Below the pieces are notes generated by a model. The model was not told the DNA's origin. It saw only the letters and a list, made by a program, of their open reading frames with translations, and did no database searches. DNA of 64,000 bases from Bacteroidota bacterium (GTDB lineage Bacteria > Bacteroidota > Bacteroidia > AKYH767-A > OLB10), in NCBI GenBank assembly GCA_016713525.1, contig JADJOZ010000008.1, forward strand, positions 248,001 through 312,000, written 5' to 3'. The stretch's first letter is position 1, and each line of letters starts with the position of its first letter. This document shows positions 9,488-18,466 of this stretch, one piece after another. Position numbers and translations under genes: made by a program.

Positions 9488-9880
9488 TCAGGCCTGAGGT
9501 GGCTTAAACAAGCCATAACAAATATCAAATGACCTTACAGGAAAATTTTGAAAAGGGAATGTTTCTATATTAACGATGTTCAATGTTGAAAAACTTGCAT
9601 TTCGGTTTTGTCCGGCAATTTCATCTAGAGGAATTGTACTTGAATGATGATGTAACGGAAGTTTGTTGTGATGATCAGCGTCTGATTTGCTGTGATCATT
9701 ATTGTCATAATGGAGTGATAAAAACTGAATGAATGTTATACCGGGGGTTTCAACATTCCTGTGATATAAATAATGCTCCATTAAGTTCGGCAATTCTGAA
9801 AAGTTTGCAAAACTATTGCCTGGAAAAAGACTTCCAGCAAATAAATAGGTTGCTAAAAACAAGGCAAAAACACTTTTCAT
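9488..9880 (-). CDS. Small exported His-rich protein, possibly metal-linked
   Basis: 130 residues. A signal peptide (MKSVFALFLATYLFAGSLF) leads to a mature part with a LPNLMEHYLYHR segment and two His/Asp clusters: DNNDHSKSDADHHN and LPLHHHSS. Proteins of this size and pattern are typically found next to heavy-metal efflux operons (CzcA/CusA type) in Bacteroidota, where the His/Asp clusters probably bind divalent metal in the periplasm. Here no efflux gene adjoins it: the neighbours are the SprB-repeat gene and a metalloprotease. It may be an orphan copy or may serve elsewhere. The link to metal is from pattern and memory of context, not from a characterised family. Confidence 0.6.
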   Translation of the reverse strand: MKSVFALFLATYLFAGSLFPGNSFANFSELPNLMEHYLYHRNVETPGITFIQFLSLHYDNNDHSKSDADHHNKLPLHHHSSTIPLDEIAGQNRNASFSTLNIVNIETFPFQNFPVRSFDICYGLFKPPQA

Positions 9881-10346
9881 TTTGCAAGTATACTCATAAA
9901 ATCCAATAAAGTCAACTGGAAGATGCTATTACCTTTTGATTTTCAGCCTTTTGACCATTAGAACAACTATTGATTATTAGAATAATCCAATTCAAAAATT
10001 GACCTATAATATTGTTTTAGTGGATGTTACGACTTTAAAAAAAAAAATTATTTTAACGATTAATGACCAAAAAAGAAGGGAAAAATGTAAAAGAAAATTG
10101 CAATAAAATATTTTTTGAATTGGGTGAAACTGACGATAATGGAGGTGAAAGAGATGAAAGTATGGGTGAAAATATTTAGAGGCCATAGTAATTGAAAATT
10201 AAGTAGCTGATTATTAAGTAGATAAAAATCGTTCAGTTACAATACTTTTGATATTCAATATTTTATAATAGATTTGAAAGTTACTAGTGGAAAGTTGATG
10301 TATAAGACCAAAAGTGTATAAACCTTAAATCCTTAATTATTATCCC
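9881..10346. other. AT-rich intergenic region
   Basis: About 465 bases between divergent genes. It has long A/T runs (a run of A at about 10040) and a purine-rich stretch around 10075-10180 (GAAAATTG, GGTGAAA, GAGATGAAAG). The minus-strand frame across 10004-10186 is low complexity (Phe/His/Leu) and I do not regard it as a gene. The upstream promoters of both flanking genes should be here, but I see no convincing element. Confidence 0.4.
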
Positions 10347-13300
10347 ATGATGAATCTCCAATGCTGCTCCTCAAAAAAACTGCTTCTTCTTTTATTAATG
10401 GCTCTATTCTTTATCCAGGAAACAACCATTGGCAATATCCCTGTTAAATTGATAGCAACCCGGGTTCAACAACTGGAGCAATCACAAACACCATTTAAGC
10501 CGGTGAATTTATTTTCAATTTCAGGAAATCAGGAAGATGAAAAAGTATCACAAACTGTGAATGCATTTACACTACTGGATGTAAACAAGACAGGTATTGA
10601 TGCTCTGTTGAAGGAGCAACCGGACTATATTCGAATTCAACTTCCTGCCAAGGCCGGGCTACCATCTTTGGAGGCGGTACTTTATAAAGTTGACATCTCC
10701 ACAAATGGATTCACGTTACAAACAGATAAAGGAATTGTGGATCAGCTTCCGAATATCAACATTCATTATCGTGGAATTATCTCGGGCGATTACACATCAG
10801 TTGTGAGTATGAGTTTTTCTAAAGAAGAAATCATGGGAATTTTAAGTGATGCTCGTGGTAATTTTGTAATAGGAGAAATTGAATCATCCGGCCGCAGCCG
10901 ATATGTATTATATAATGATAAAGATTTAATTCCTGCAGTATCGTTTGGTTGCGGAACAAATACAAGTCAGGTAGTAAACGATTACGAACAAAATCAAATA
11001 CAAAATAATTTACCCGGCATTGCTTCTGTGAAATGTGTGAATTGGTTTTACGAAACCGATTATGATGTTTTTGTTGGCAAAGGATCTCTTGCAAACGTAA
11101 ACTCCTATATGCAGGGAGTATTCAATCAGGTAGCAACCTTATATGATAATGATGGGATATCAATTACACTACAAACACTTTTTGTATGGACAACGACTGA
11201 CCCGTACACCGGTCCTTCAACAGGTGATTATTTAGATCAGTTTGGAACCTATCGTACCTCATTTGCAGGCGATCTTGCAACTCTGATTGGTTACAATGGT
11301 GGCGGTGGTGTTGCATATGTGAATCAACTTTGTTCTTCAAATACATCATTAAAAATGGGTTATAGCGGAATTAATTCCAGTTATAATACCGTACCAACTT
11401 ATTCATGGACAGTTGAAGTAATCACACATGAAGATGGTCACTTGCTGGGTTCACGTCACACTCATGATTGTGTATGGAATGGTAACAATACGCGAATCGA
11501 TGGTTGTGGTCCTCAGGCAGGCTATAATTCGGGCAGTTGCGCTGCGGGACCAATTCCTGTTGATGGAACGATTATGAGTTACTGCCATTTAATTAGTGCT
11601 GGAATAAACTTTGCATTGGGATTTGGTCCGCAACCTGCCGCTTTAATATTAAACAATGTAAACAATGCATCTTGTCTGGTAGCATGTTCCCCTTGTCCGG
11701 TACCGGCACAGCCAACAACTATTTCCGGAGCAACCGCATTTTGTCAGGCTACTTCACTTACTTACTCCATCACTGCAGTTGCAGGTGCTACATCTTATAT
11801 CTGGACATTACCATCGGGCTGGACGGGAACATCAACCACCAATAGTATTTCTGTAAATACGAACTCAAGTGGAGGCACCATTTCTGTTGCGGCAATAAAC
11901 AGTTGTGGAACAGGGACGGCACGCACACTTGCTGTTAACGGAAATTCGGCACCCTCACAACCCGGAAATTTAACTGGTAACAGTTCTGTTTGTGCAGGAA
12001 CTTCTTACAACTATTCTGTTGCAACAGTACCCGGAGCTACATCCTACATCTGGAGCATACCTGCGGGATGGTCAGGAACTTCAACAACAAATAACATCAC
12101 TTTAGTCGCAGGATCATCGGCAGGAACAATCAGTGTTGTTGCCGTAAATGGATGCGGTAACAGTAATGCACGCACCCTTTCTGTAACCATAACGCCATTA
12201 CCGGCACAACCATCGGTGATAAGTGGCAATACTTTTGTTTGTCCCGGAACACCACAAACATATTCGGTTTCAACAGTGCCGGGAGTTAACTTAACTTATA
12301 TCTGGACGCTTCCTGTTGGATGGACAGGAACATCAAATGGAACAACCATTACCGTAACTCCGGGAACCGGAGGCGGAACAATTTCAGTTGCTGCTAATAA
12401 CACATGTGGACAGGGGCCGGTTCGTACTCTGGCTGTATCCTTTGGAGCATTACCTGCCAAACCATCGGCAATTACAACTTCAGGTGGCGCAGTAAAAGTT
12501 TGTCCGGGCGACATAAAAACATACAGCATAAATGCTGTTTCAGGTGCTACTTCTTATACATGGACTGCACCTCCCGGAGCAACCATTTCAAATGGTCAGG
12601 GCACAACATCCGTAATTGTGAATTATGGTGCAGGATTTTTGGCTAATGATTCTTTAAAAGTAGTTGCTAATAACGGATGTGGAACAGGGCCTATGCGATT
12701 TTTAAAAATCACCAGAAATAATCCGGTGAAACCCGGTGTTATTTCCGGGCCGGTTTATGGATTATGTAATGCATCAAATCAAACATATTCCATACCCAAT
12801 GTTTCCGGAATGGTATATAACTGGAGCTTTAATAATGGTACTGCATCGATTGTGAACGGACAAGGTTCCAATATCATTGTAGCTTCATTTACTCCTAATT
12901 TTACGTCGGCATCATTAATTGTAACTGCAACTAACGCATGTGGCACAAGTGCACAAAGGGTATTAATACTTAGGGCTACACCGGCAGTTCCGGCACAGAT
13001 AACCGGAAGTGCTACTGTGTGTGCAAATCAGCAGGCAGTACCTTACAGTACATCGCCTGTTGCAGGCGCTACATCGTATACCTGGCAGGGCCCGGTAGGT
13101 GCAAGAATCAGTGATGGTGTGGTAACATCAACCAATGCCAAACTTACCACAACTGCCACTTCTGTTACTGTTAATTTTGCAGGCACTGCAGGTAATCTGA
13201 AAGTGAAGGCCAACAATGTTTGTGGATCAAGTGGTAACAGGATTTTGGCTATTACATTTAATTGCAGAGAACAACTTCCGGTTTCAACCAATCAAATGAA

Positions 13301-13547
13301 AGTATCGGTATTCCCAAATCCTGCATCAGATTTTATGAAAATAACTTTCGAGTCCGAAAACAATGCAGGTTATCAATTGGTAATTAGTGATGTAAGTGGA
13401 AAGATACTTCATTTAGTCACAGGTGAAACAAATGAAGGAATTAACGAGGCCGGTTTAGATGTTTCACAACTGCCTAATGGAATTTATTTCATGGAATTAA
13501 TAAATAACAATAACCGATCGATACATAAGATTTCGATTCAGAAGTAA
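10347..13547 (+). CDS. T9SS-secreted zinc metalloprotease (metzincin) with PKD-like repeats
   Basis: 1066 residues with an N-terminal signal (KKLLLLLLMALFFIQ). Residues about 25-200 look like a propeptide. The catalytic domain follows, with the metzincin zinc motif HEDGHLLGSRH (His361, Glu362, His365, His371), then HDC and a Met-turn at GTIMSYCH, as in reprolysin-like M12 peptidases. The site looks intact. From about residue 450 there are six PKD-like/Ig-like repeats, each with a Cys near the start (for example ISGNTFVCPG), a ATSYIWTLPxG strand and a CGxGxxRTLAV end. The last 80 residues form a type A T9SS sorting domain with VFPNPASD and LPNGIYFMEL. It is expected to act outside the cell or on the surface as an endopeptidase; the substrate is unknown. 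It is monocistronic with a terminator after the stop. Confidence 0.92.
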   Translation: MMNLQCCSSKKLLLLLLMALFFIQETTIGNIPVKLIATRVQQLEQSQTPFKPVNLFSISGNQEDEKVSQTVNAFTLLDVNKTGIDALLKEQPDYIRIQLPAKAGLPSLEAVLYKVDISTNGFTLQTDKGIVDQLPNINIHYRGIISGDYTSVVSMSFSKEEIMGILSDARGNFVIGEIESSGRSRYVLYNDKDLIPAVSFGCGTNTSQVVNDYEQNQIQNNLPGIASVKCVNWFYETDYDVFVGKGSLANVNSYMQGVFNQVATLYDNDGISITLQTLFVWTTTDPYTGPSTGDYLDQFGTYRTSFAGDLATLIGYNGGGGVAYVNQLCSSNTSLKMGYSGINSSYNTVPTYSWTVEVITHEDGHLLGSRHTHDCVWNGNNTRIDGCGPQAGYNSGSCAAGPIPVDGTIMSYCHLISAGINFALGFGPQPAALILNNVNNASCLVACSPCPVPAQPTTISGATAFCQATSLTYSITAVAGATSYIWTLPSGWTGTSTTNSISVNTNSSGGTISVAAINSCGTGTARTLAVNGNSAPSQPGNLTGNSSVCAGTSYNYSVATVPGATSYIWSIPAGWSGTSTTNNITLVAGSSAGTISVVAVNGCGNSNARTLSVTITPLPAQPSVISGNTFVCPGTPQTYSVSTVPGVNLTYIWTLPVGWTGTSNGTTITVTPGTGGGTISVAANNTCGQGPVRTLAVSFGALPAKPSAITTSGGAVKVCPGDIKTYSINAVSGATSYTWTAPPGATISNGQGTTSVIVNYGAGFLANDSLKVVANNGCGTGPMRFLKITRNNPVKPGVISGPVYGLCNASNQTYSIPNVSGMVYNWSFNNGTASIVNGQGSNIIVASFTPNFTSASLIVTATNACGTSAQRVLILRATPAVPAQITGSATVCANQQAVPYSTSPVAGATSYTWQGPVGARISDGVVTSTNAKLTTTATSVTVNFAGTAGNLKVKANNVCGSSGNRILAITFNCREQLPVSTNQMKVSVFPNPASDFMKITFESENNAGYQLVISDVSGKILHLVTGETNEGINEAGLDVSQLPNGIYFMELINNNNRSIHKISIQK

Positions 13548-13568
13548 AGAATTTGCAGACCTCCGTCT

Positions 13569-13603
13569 AATGCCGTCTCTGAATAAGTGGCGGCATTTTT
13601 TTT
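13569..13603 (+). terminator. Rho-independent terminator
   Basis: A stem AATGCCG / CGGCATT (extendable by a G-U and a G-C pair) with a loop of about 12 bases and eight T afterwards, just past the metalloprotease stop codon. Confidence 0.75.
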
Positions 13604-13686
13604 GTCCGGCAAATTTCTTATCAATTGCCTGAAATTAATACCTTAGCCTCCAAAATAATTGCCCTGAACCTTTAATTGAACCATTT

Positions 13687-14751
13687 ATGCGTTTGTCACA
13701 GATAGATTTCCTTCGTGGAATCGCAGTTATTCTGGTGTTATTTCGACATTTCAAAATTGTGCCTGTATTGTACAGTATTGGCTGGATAGGGGTAGATTTA
13801 TTCTTTGTATTGAGTGGATATCTGGTATCGGGATTACTATTTAAGGAATATCAAAAATTCGGCAGTATAAAACCCGGACTTTTCCTGATTCGCAGAGGGT
13901 TCAAAATATATCCTTTATTTTATCTGGCAATTGGGATGACTGTAGTTATAAATTATTTCCTGAAAGGGACTATTAACTGGTCACAGGTTATACCTGAATT
14001 AATTTTTGTTCAGAATTATTTCAAGGGCTTATGGAACCATACCTGGTCGCTGGGAGTTGAGGAGCACTTCTATTTTTTGCTAACCTTTATCTTCTTTATA
14101 TTAAGCATCCGTAAAAAATTGTTACATCTGAATTCCGTAATGGGAATAGTTGCTGTTACTATTCTGATCTGTCTGTCATTCAGAATTTACAATAATTACG
14201 CTGCTCCTTTCAATTATTACACACACCTTTTCAATTCGCATATTCGCATTGACGGGCTAATGTTCGGAGTATTCATATCATTTCTGCACAACACCCGACG
14301 GGAGGCATTCAATCGATTTGTTTCCGGAAAAAGGACTTTGCTTTATCTCCTGTCTGCAGTATTGATATCACCGGTTTTCTTCCTAAGTGTGTCAAATGTG
14401 TATATGAATACAATCGGATTATCATCCTTATACATTGGCTTTGGAATTTTAATAGCAGCATTTGTTTCTGATGAAAAAATCAATGATAAGATGTCAGGTA
14501 TTATGTCGCGTCCCGGGTACCTGGCTGTTTCAAAAATTGGATTTTACTCTTATTCCATATATCTCTTTCACATGTTCATTGAAAGGTATCTGTTAACTTT
14601 TATGGAAAAAGCCGGCTTTGATTTTGGGATAATTATTAATTTCCTGATTTACTTTATCATGAGCATCGTTACCGGAATAGTGCTTTCAACATTTGTTGAA
14701 ATACCCTTTTTAAATATGCGGGATAAATACTTTCCGAAAAGAGTGGGATGA
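13687..14751 (+). CDS. Membrane acyltransferase, OafA/acyltransferase-3 family
   Basis: 354 residues, about the usual length for this family. It opens with the diagnostic QIDFLRGIAVILVLFRHF (the R-G and R-H pair of the acyltransferase-3 family), then GVDLFFVLSGYLVS, and has WSLGVEEHFYF near residue 118. About ten hydrophobic segments follow, as expected for an integral inner-membrane enzyme that moves acyl groups onto extracytoplasmic sugars or lipids. The acceptor cannot be told from sequence. It follows the metalloprotease terminator by about 80 bases and so has its own promoter. Its stop codon overlaps the first base pairs of a 21-bp tandem repeat. Confidence 0.9.
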   Translation: MRLSQIDFLRGIAVILVLFRHFKIVPVLYSIGWIGVDLFFVLSGYLVSGLLFKEYQKFGSIKPGLFLIRRGFKIYPLFYLAIGMTVVINYFLKGTINWSQVIPELIFVQNYFKGLWNHTWSLGVEEHFYFLLTFIFFILSIRKKLLHLNSVMGIVAVTILICLSFRIYNNYAAPFNYYTHLFNSHIRIDGLMFGVFISFLHNTRREAFNRFVSGKRTLLYLLSAVLISPVFFLSVSNVYMNTIGLSSLYIGFGILIAAFVSDEKINDKMSGIMSRPGYLAVSKIGFYSYSIYLFHMFIERYLLTFMEKAGFDFGIIINFLIYFIMSIVTGIVLSTFVEIPFLNMRDKYFPKRVG

Positions 14752-14825
14752 ATTAAGGATTAAGGATTGTGAATTAAGGATTAAGGATTGTGAATTAAGG
14801 ATTAAGGATTGTGAATTAAGGATTA
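14750..14825. repeat. 21-bp tandem repeat, about 3.6 copies
   Basis: The unit GAATTAAGGATTAAGGATTG plus T repeats exactly at 14750, 14771 and 14792, followed by a partial copy from 14813. The unit is itself made of a smaller ATTAAGG word. It starts inside the TGA stop of the acyltransferase gene and lies between it and the decayed regulator gene. Confidence 0.9.
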
Positions 14826-14876
14826 ATTAGATTCTGCTCAGGAGAAATTTAATCCATTTGCCTTGCAGGCTTGATG

Positions 14877-15308
14877 CTATAGTTTGGTGAAATTTCGTAA
14901 TTTATTTACAGCTTCAACTCTTGAGTGAACCTGAAGTTTCTCATAAATTTTATATAAGTGATTCCGAATTGTGTGAACGCTAACGAATAATTTTTCAGCG
15001 ATTTCTTTATTGCTGAAACCATCAGCGAGCAAATTTAAAATCTCACTTTCTCTCGCACTCAGGTCGTGAGAAGTAATGGCCGATTTTCTTTGAAAAAAGT
15101 TAACAACCTTTCTGGCGATTTGGCCTGACATTGGGGCGCTTCCATTTAAAACATCTTTTATAGCATCGATGATTTCCAAAGGGGATGATTTCTTGAGAAG
15201 GTAGCCATTGGCTCCTGCAGCCAAGGCCTCAAATATTTTCTCATCATCTTCATAAACGGTGCACATGATAATTTGAATGTCCGGATGTTTTTGCCGCAGA
15301 AGTCTCTA
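14877..15308 (-). pseudogene. Truncated LuxR-type response regulator
   Basis: The open frame from Met at 15266 codes 129 residues: the last third of a receiver domain (EALAAGANGYLLKKSS, with the conserved Lys) and a complete LuxR/NarL helix-turn-helix (LSARESEILNLLADGFSNKEIAEKLFVS in two pieces, then VHTIRNHLYKIYEKLQV). Reading upstream in the same frame adds LLRQKHPDIQII, normal receiver sequence, and then homology stops near 15305. The acidic pocket and phospho-acceptor Asp are missing, so it cannot be a working response regulator, although the DNA-binding domain could still be made. The frame meets the start of a sensor kinase gene at the break. Confidence 0.85.
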
Positions 15309-15480
15309 TTGTAGCACCAGGAAGTCCATCTTCTACACTGAAATGTTTGTAAATTGGGGTTGTTTTATATGGCACCGAAGCATTAGCTTCCACCTTAAAG
15401 CTATCAAGCCATGAAATACTAAAATAAAGTAGGATAAAAATGGCTGACTTGAACTTCCAAGTGCTCCAATTCTGCTTCAT
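15250..15480 (-). pseudogene. 5' remnant of a two-component propeller sensor kinase
   Basis: From Met at 15480 the frame gives a signal peptide (WKFKSAIFILLYFSISWLDS) and then YKHFSVEDGLPGATIE. This is the standard opening of Bacteroidota hybrid or NarX-type sensors with a Reg_prop beta-propeller (usually F-S-x-E-D-G-L-x-x). After about 60 residues the sequence changes into the response-regulator gene in a different frame, and the ORF ends at 15250. All propeller, membrane and kinase parts are gone. The arrangement fits one deletion joining the first gene of a sensor-regulator pair to the middle of the second. Confidence 0.8.
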
Positions 15481-15635
15481 AGAAATTTGTTTAATTGAAC
15501 GTTTGGGATAAAAATACAACAATGAAATTAAAACTCGATTAAAATCATAAACACTTAAAATTAAATCATATTGTTTTATTCTCATCACCCCTAAAATAGA
15601 TCTAAAGCACACTTCAGGGTCAGGCTGATCATTAA

Positions 15636-15664
15636 AAAAGGCCATCTCTTATGAGACGGCCTCT
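15636..15664 (-). terminator. Rho-independent terminator
   Basis: Arms AGGCCGTCTCAT / ATGAGA-TGGCCT (one mismatch) with T-rich tails on the minus strand. It lies 20 bases past the stop codon of the T9SS protein gene that ends at 15684. Confidence 0.8.
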
Positions 15665-15683
15665 TCACTTAAAATATAGTTGG

Positions 15684-18359
15684 TTATTGCTTTATTACTT
15701 TAGTTGCATAAGTGCCTTTATCGGTAATTATTTTAACCGTATAAATTCCGGAAGCAACAGGGAGATCGATTCGCACTTTAGCAGCATCTGGGATAATGGA
15801 ACTAACTTTCTCACCAATGAAATTAAATATTACAATTTCTTTAGCGGGATTGTTGATATCATTAAATAACACATCGATGAATGATACTGCAGGGTTCGGA
15901 TAAACACTAATTCCCGCTTCGCCGATATTTCCATCTGCGAGTGATACAATAACAATTGGTGTTGATTCTGCTGTGCAGCCTGTAGTTGGCTCTGTTACCA
16001 CTACGGTATAACTTCCAGGTTGTGTGGTTACATAAACCTGGCCGGTAGCTCCGGGGATGAGTGTACCATTCAGATACCATTGGTTATTGGCAGGAGCAGA
16101 TGATGTTAATTGACTTCCATTCACAATGATAGTTGGAATAGCCGGAGTAGCAAGTACAACTGCTGTCACCGGAATTCGGTTACTGGAGCATCCCTGACGA
16201 ACTTCCCAATTGTAGAAATATAAATATTGGCCTCCTGTATTAAGTGCTGGATTAACGGCTCCGGCAATAGTAACGGGACATCCCACAGTAGTATAAGGAT
16301 ATACTGCACCGGAAGTATTATAATAAAGTGAAGCACTACCGGTTGCTAATTCTAAACGAAAACCAGTACCTGGATTTACGGTGAAGCCCAATTCAATTGG
16401 AACTAATCCGGAGAATGCAGTAACATTGGCGGTTACTGTATTTAAAATGGCACCGCCCTGAGCATCCCGCAAATTAATAGTAATTGTTCCGGTAGTAGCA
16501 GGAGACACAAAAACACGTTGGATGGTTGCTTGCTGAATTACATCAAAACCACATCCATAATCATTACCGGCATTTTGATTTTGTGCTCCGATTCCGGGAG
16601 AAAACGGTCCCACATTTAAGGAACTTCCTGCTGTGGCTTCAACATAATAAGTAGTAGTTGAAGTAACAACAGGATTATAAGAACTTCCGGTATTAACAGA
16701 TACGCCACCTGAAACTGAGGTGTACCAATCAAGTTGGCCAGAACCCGAAGCTGTAAGATTAGCGGTACCATTTCCACATAACGTATCATTTTGCACTACA
16801 GGATCAGAAATAGAAATCACATCGAGATTCAATGAAACTGAAGTATCAGGATCACAACCACCACTTGTTACTACTGCACGGTATAAAGTATTTGTTGCAG
16901 GTGAAACGGTGTAGAGTCCGGTATTAAATCCCGGGCCAGTTTCATTAATCCAGTTGGTACCATCAAAACTTTGCCATTGAATTGTTCCGGTAGAACCATT
17001 CAGATATAAAAATGCATCTGTACCCAGACAAATAGTATCGCTTGAAATGGTAGCTGTACCTGCAACAGAAGCAGGACCAACATTCATGAAGATACTATCT
17101 ATTGCACCACATGTTCCATCAGTAGCAACTAACGTATAAGTAATTGAAGTTGTTGGTGACGCAGTAACAGATGTACCTGTTGTTCCGCTTAGTCCTGTTG
17201 AAGGTGACCAGGTGTAAGAATATCCGGGATTAACAGAAACAGCTGTTAAGATAGCCGATTCACCCTGACATAATGCAGATTGCGTAGCATTTATAGTTAC
17301 AGGATCAGAAGCATTAATAGTTGCTACTGCAGGAACTCTTGCACTTTCGCATCCAACTTCATAAGTTAGTTCAACTCGGGAAATAGAACCACCTATTTCC
17401 TGCCAGATATCAATTGGTGCCGTTGTAGACAATCCGAATTGCATTCCCATGCGAGAAATAGTAACAGTTTGACCGTCGATTGTAGTAGTTGCAGGACTGG
17501 TTGCATATGAATTATAATCGGTTGAACCCATAGTTCCGAGCACTCCAATTATATCTCCTGCAGCAATTGGAATATTCACCGGGATAACACCCAGAGAAGG
17601 ATTATTTTGTGTAACAAAGAGAACAACAAAGTCATTAGTAACAGTTGGATATACAGGTGGTACAACTGCAGGAACAAACTTAATGACAGCAATGTTCTGA
17701 GTACTACCACCTGTAGCCGGAACACGCAATCCGGTTATATTAAAATTGGATGGTGAAGTAAAAAAATAACCACGCGAAAGACCTCCGGAAATACTACCAT
17801 TTTCAGCAGGCATTGGAGTAACACCTGAACCGCCACCATTAGTAGTTGCAGCGGCATAAAACGTAGTTGTTGCACCAACGTTTGTTGTAAAAGTAGTTCC
17901 GCTTCCAAGTAAATTTCCACCTGTAGGGGCATCATACCATTTCACACTACTGTTTGCACTGAGTGTTACAGTACCATAACCACAACGGGTATCACCTGTA
18001 GTAACCGGAGCCAGCACACCAACAACAATAGTGATGCTGTTTGATGTATCAGGATTACATCCTGTCAAAGTAACTACAGCACGAAAATCGGTTGTTGTAA
18101 CCGGAGTTACCTGATAATTATCGGTATTAAATCCGGTACCGGTTTCATTTATCCAATTTGTACCATCGAAACTTTGCCATTGAATATCGCCGGAATAACC
18201 GCTTAACAACAAGTTAACAAAACCTCCATCGCAGATCGAATCATTGGAAGAAGCGGCAGTCCCAGCCACAGAGCATCCGGAAAGCGAGGCATTAGCTACA
18301 TTTAGGCCCAGGCTTAATGTAGTGAATATCAATAAAATAAACGAGTAAATTGGTTTCAT
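15684..18359 (-). CDS. T9SS-secreted multi-domain Ig-like protein
   Basis: 891 residues from Met at 18359 (MKPIYSFILLIF, a clean signal peptide cut after VANA). The frame is open for 19 more codons, but that would bury the signal sequence. Two near copies of an Ig-like unit, with the shared phrase IQWQSFDGTNWINETG, lie at about residues 25-110 and 430-520. Between and after them are Ig-like segments typical of T9SS cargo (SVKWYDAPTGGNLLGSG; QLDWYTSVSGGVSVNTG) and jelly-roll-like stretches. The C-terminus is a type A sorting domain with VYPNPAVS and a VASGIYTVKI final strand. No catalytic motif is visible; a structural or adhesive surface role is the likeliest reading. Confidence 0.88.
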   Translation of the reverse strand: MKPIYSFILLIFTTLSLGLNVANASLSGCSVAGTAASSNDSICDGGFVNLLLSGYSGDIQWQSFDGTNWINETGTGFNTDNYQVTPVTTTDFRAVVTLTGCNPDTSNSITIVVGVLAPVTTGDTRCGYGTVTLSANSSVKWYDAPTGGNLLGSGTTFTTNVGATTTFYAAATTNGGGSGVTPMPAENGSISGGLSRGYFFTSPSNFNITGLRVPATGGSTQNIAVIKFVPAVVPPVYPTVTNDFVVLFVTQNNPSLGVIPVNIPIAAGDIIGVLGTMGSTDYNSYATSPATTTIDGQTVTISRMGMQFGLSTTAPIDIWQEIGGSISRVELTYEVGCESARVPAVATINASDPVTINATQSALCQGESAILTAVSVNPGYSYTWSPSTGLSGTTGTSVTASPTTSITYTLVATDGTCGAIDSIFMNVGPASVAGTATISSDTICLGTDAFLYLNGSTGTIQWQSFDGTNWINETGPGFNTGLYTVSPATNTLYRAVVTSGGCDPDTSVSLNLDVISISDPVVQNDTLCGNGTANLTASGSGQLDWYTSVSGGVSVNTGSSYNPVVTSTTTYYVEATAGSSLNVGPFSPGIGAQNQNAGNDYGCGFDVIQQATIQRVFVSPATTGTITINLRDAQGGAILNTVTANVTAFSGLVPIELGFTVNPGTGFRLELATGSASLYYNTSGAVYPYTTVGCPVTIAGAVNPALNTGGQYLYFYNWEVRQGCSSNRIPVTAVVLATPAIPTIIVNGSQLTSSAPANNQWYLNGTLIPGATGQVYVTTQPGSYTVVVTEPTTGCTAESTPIVIVSLADGNIGEAGISVYPNPAVSFIDVLFNDINNPAKEIVIFNFIGEKVSSIIPDAAKVRIDLPVASGIYTVKIITDKGTYATKVIKQ

Positions 18360-18419
18360 AGACAATTTTTTTAGGTTGTAGCAAGTGAAATTAAAAATAA
18401 AAAGTGGAGATTCCAAAAG

Positions 18420-18447
18420 AAAAGCCCCCGGAAATCCGGGGGCTTTT
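18420..18447 (-). terminator. Strong rho-independent terminator
   Basis: A 12-bp GC-rich perfect stem (AAAAGCCCCCGG / CCGGGGGCTTTT) with a four-base loop between two co-directional T9SS genes. It ends the transcript of the upstream 2.1 kaa gene and separates it from the next. Confidence 0.92.
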
Positions 18448-18466
18448 CTTTTTCAGGCAGGAGCAA

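Noticed and set aside
10004..10186. 60-codon minus-strand ORF in the spacer before the metalloprotease
   Set aside because: Low-complexity Phe/His/Leu sequence over A/T and purine runs; no family resemblance.
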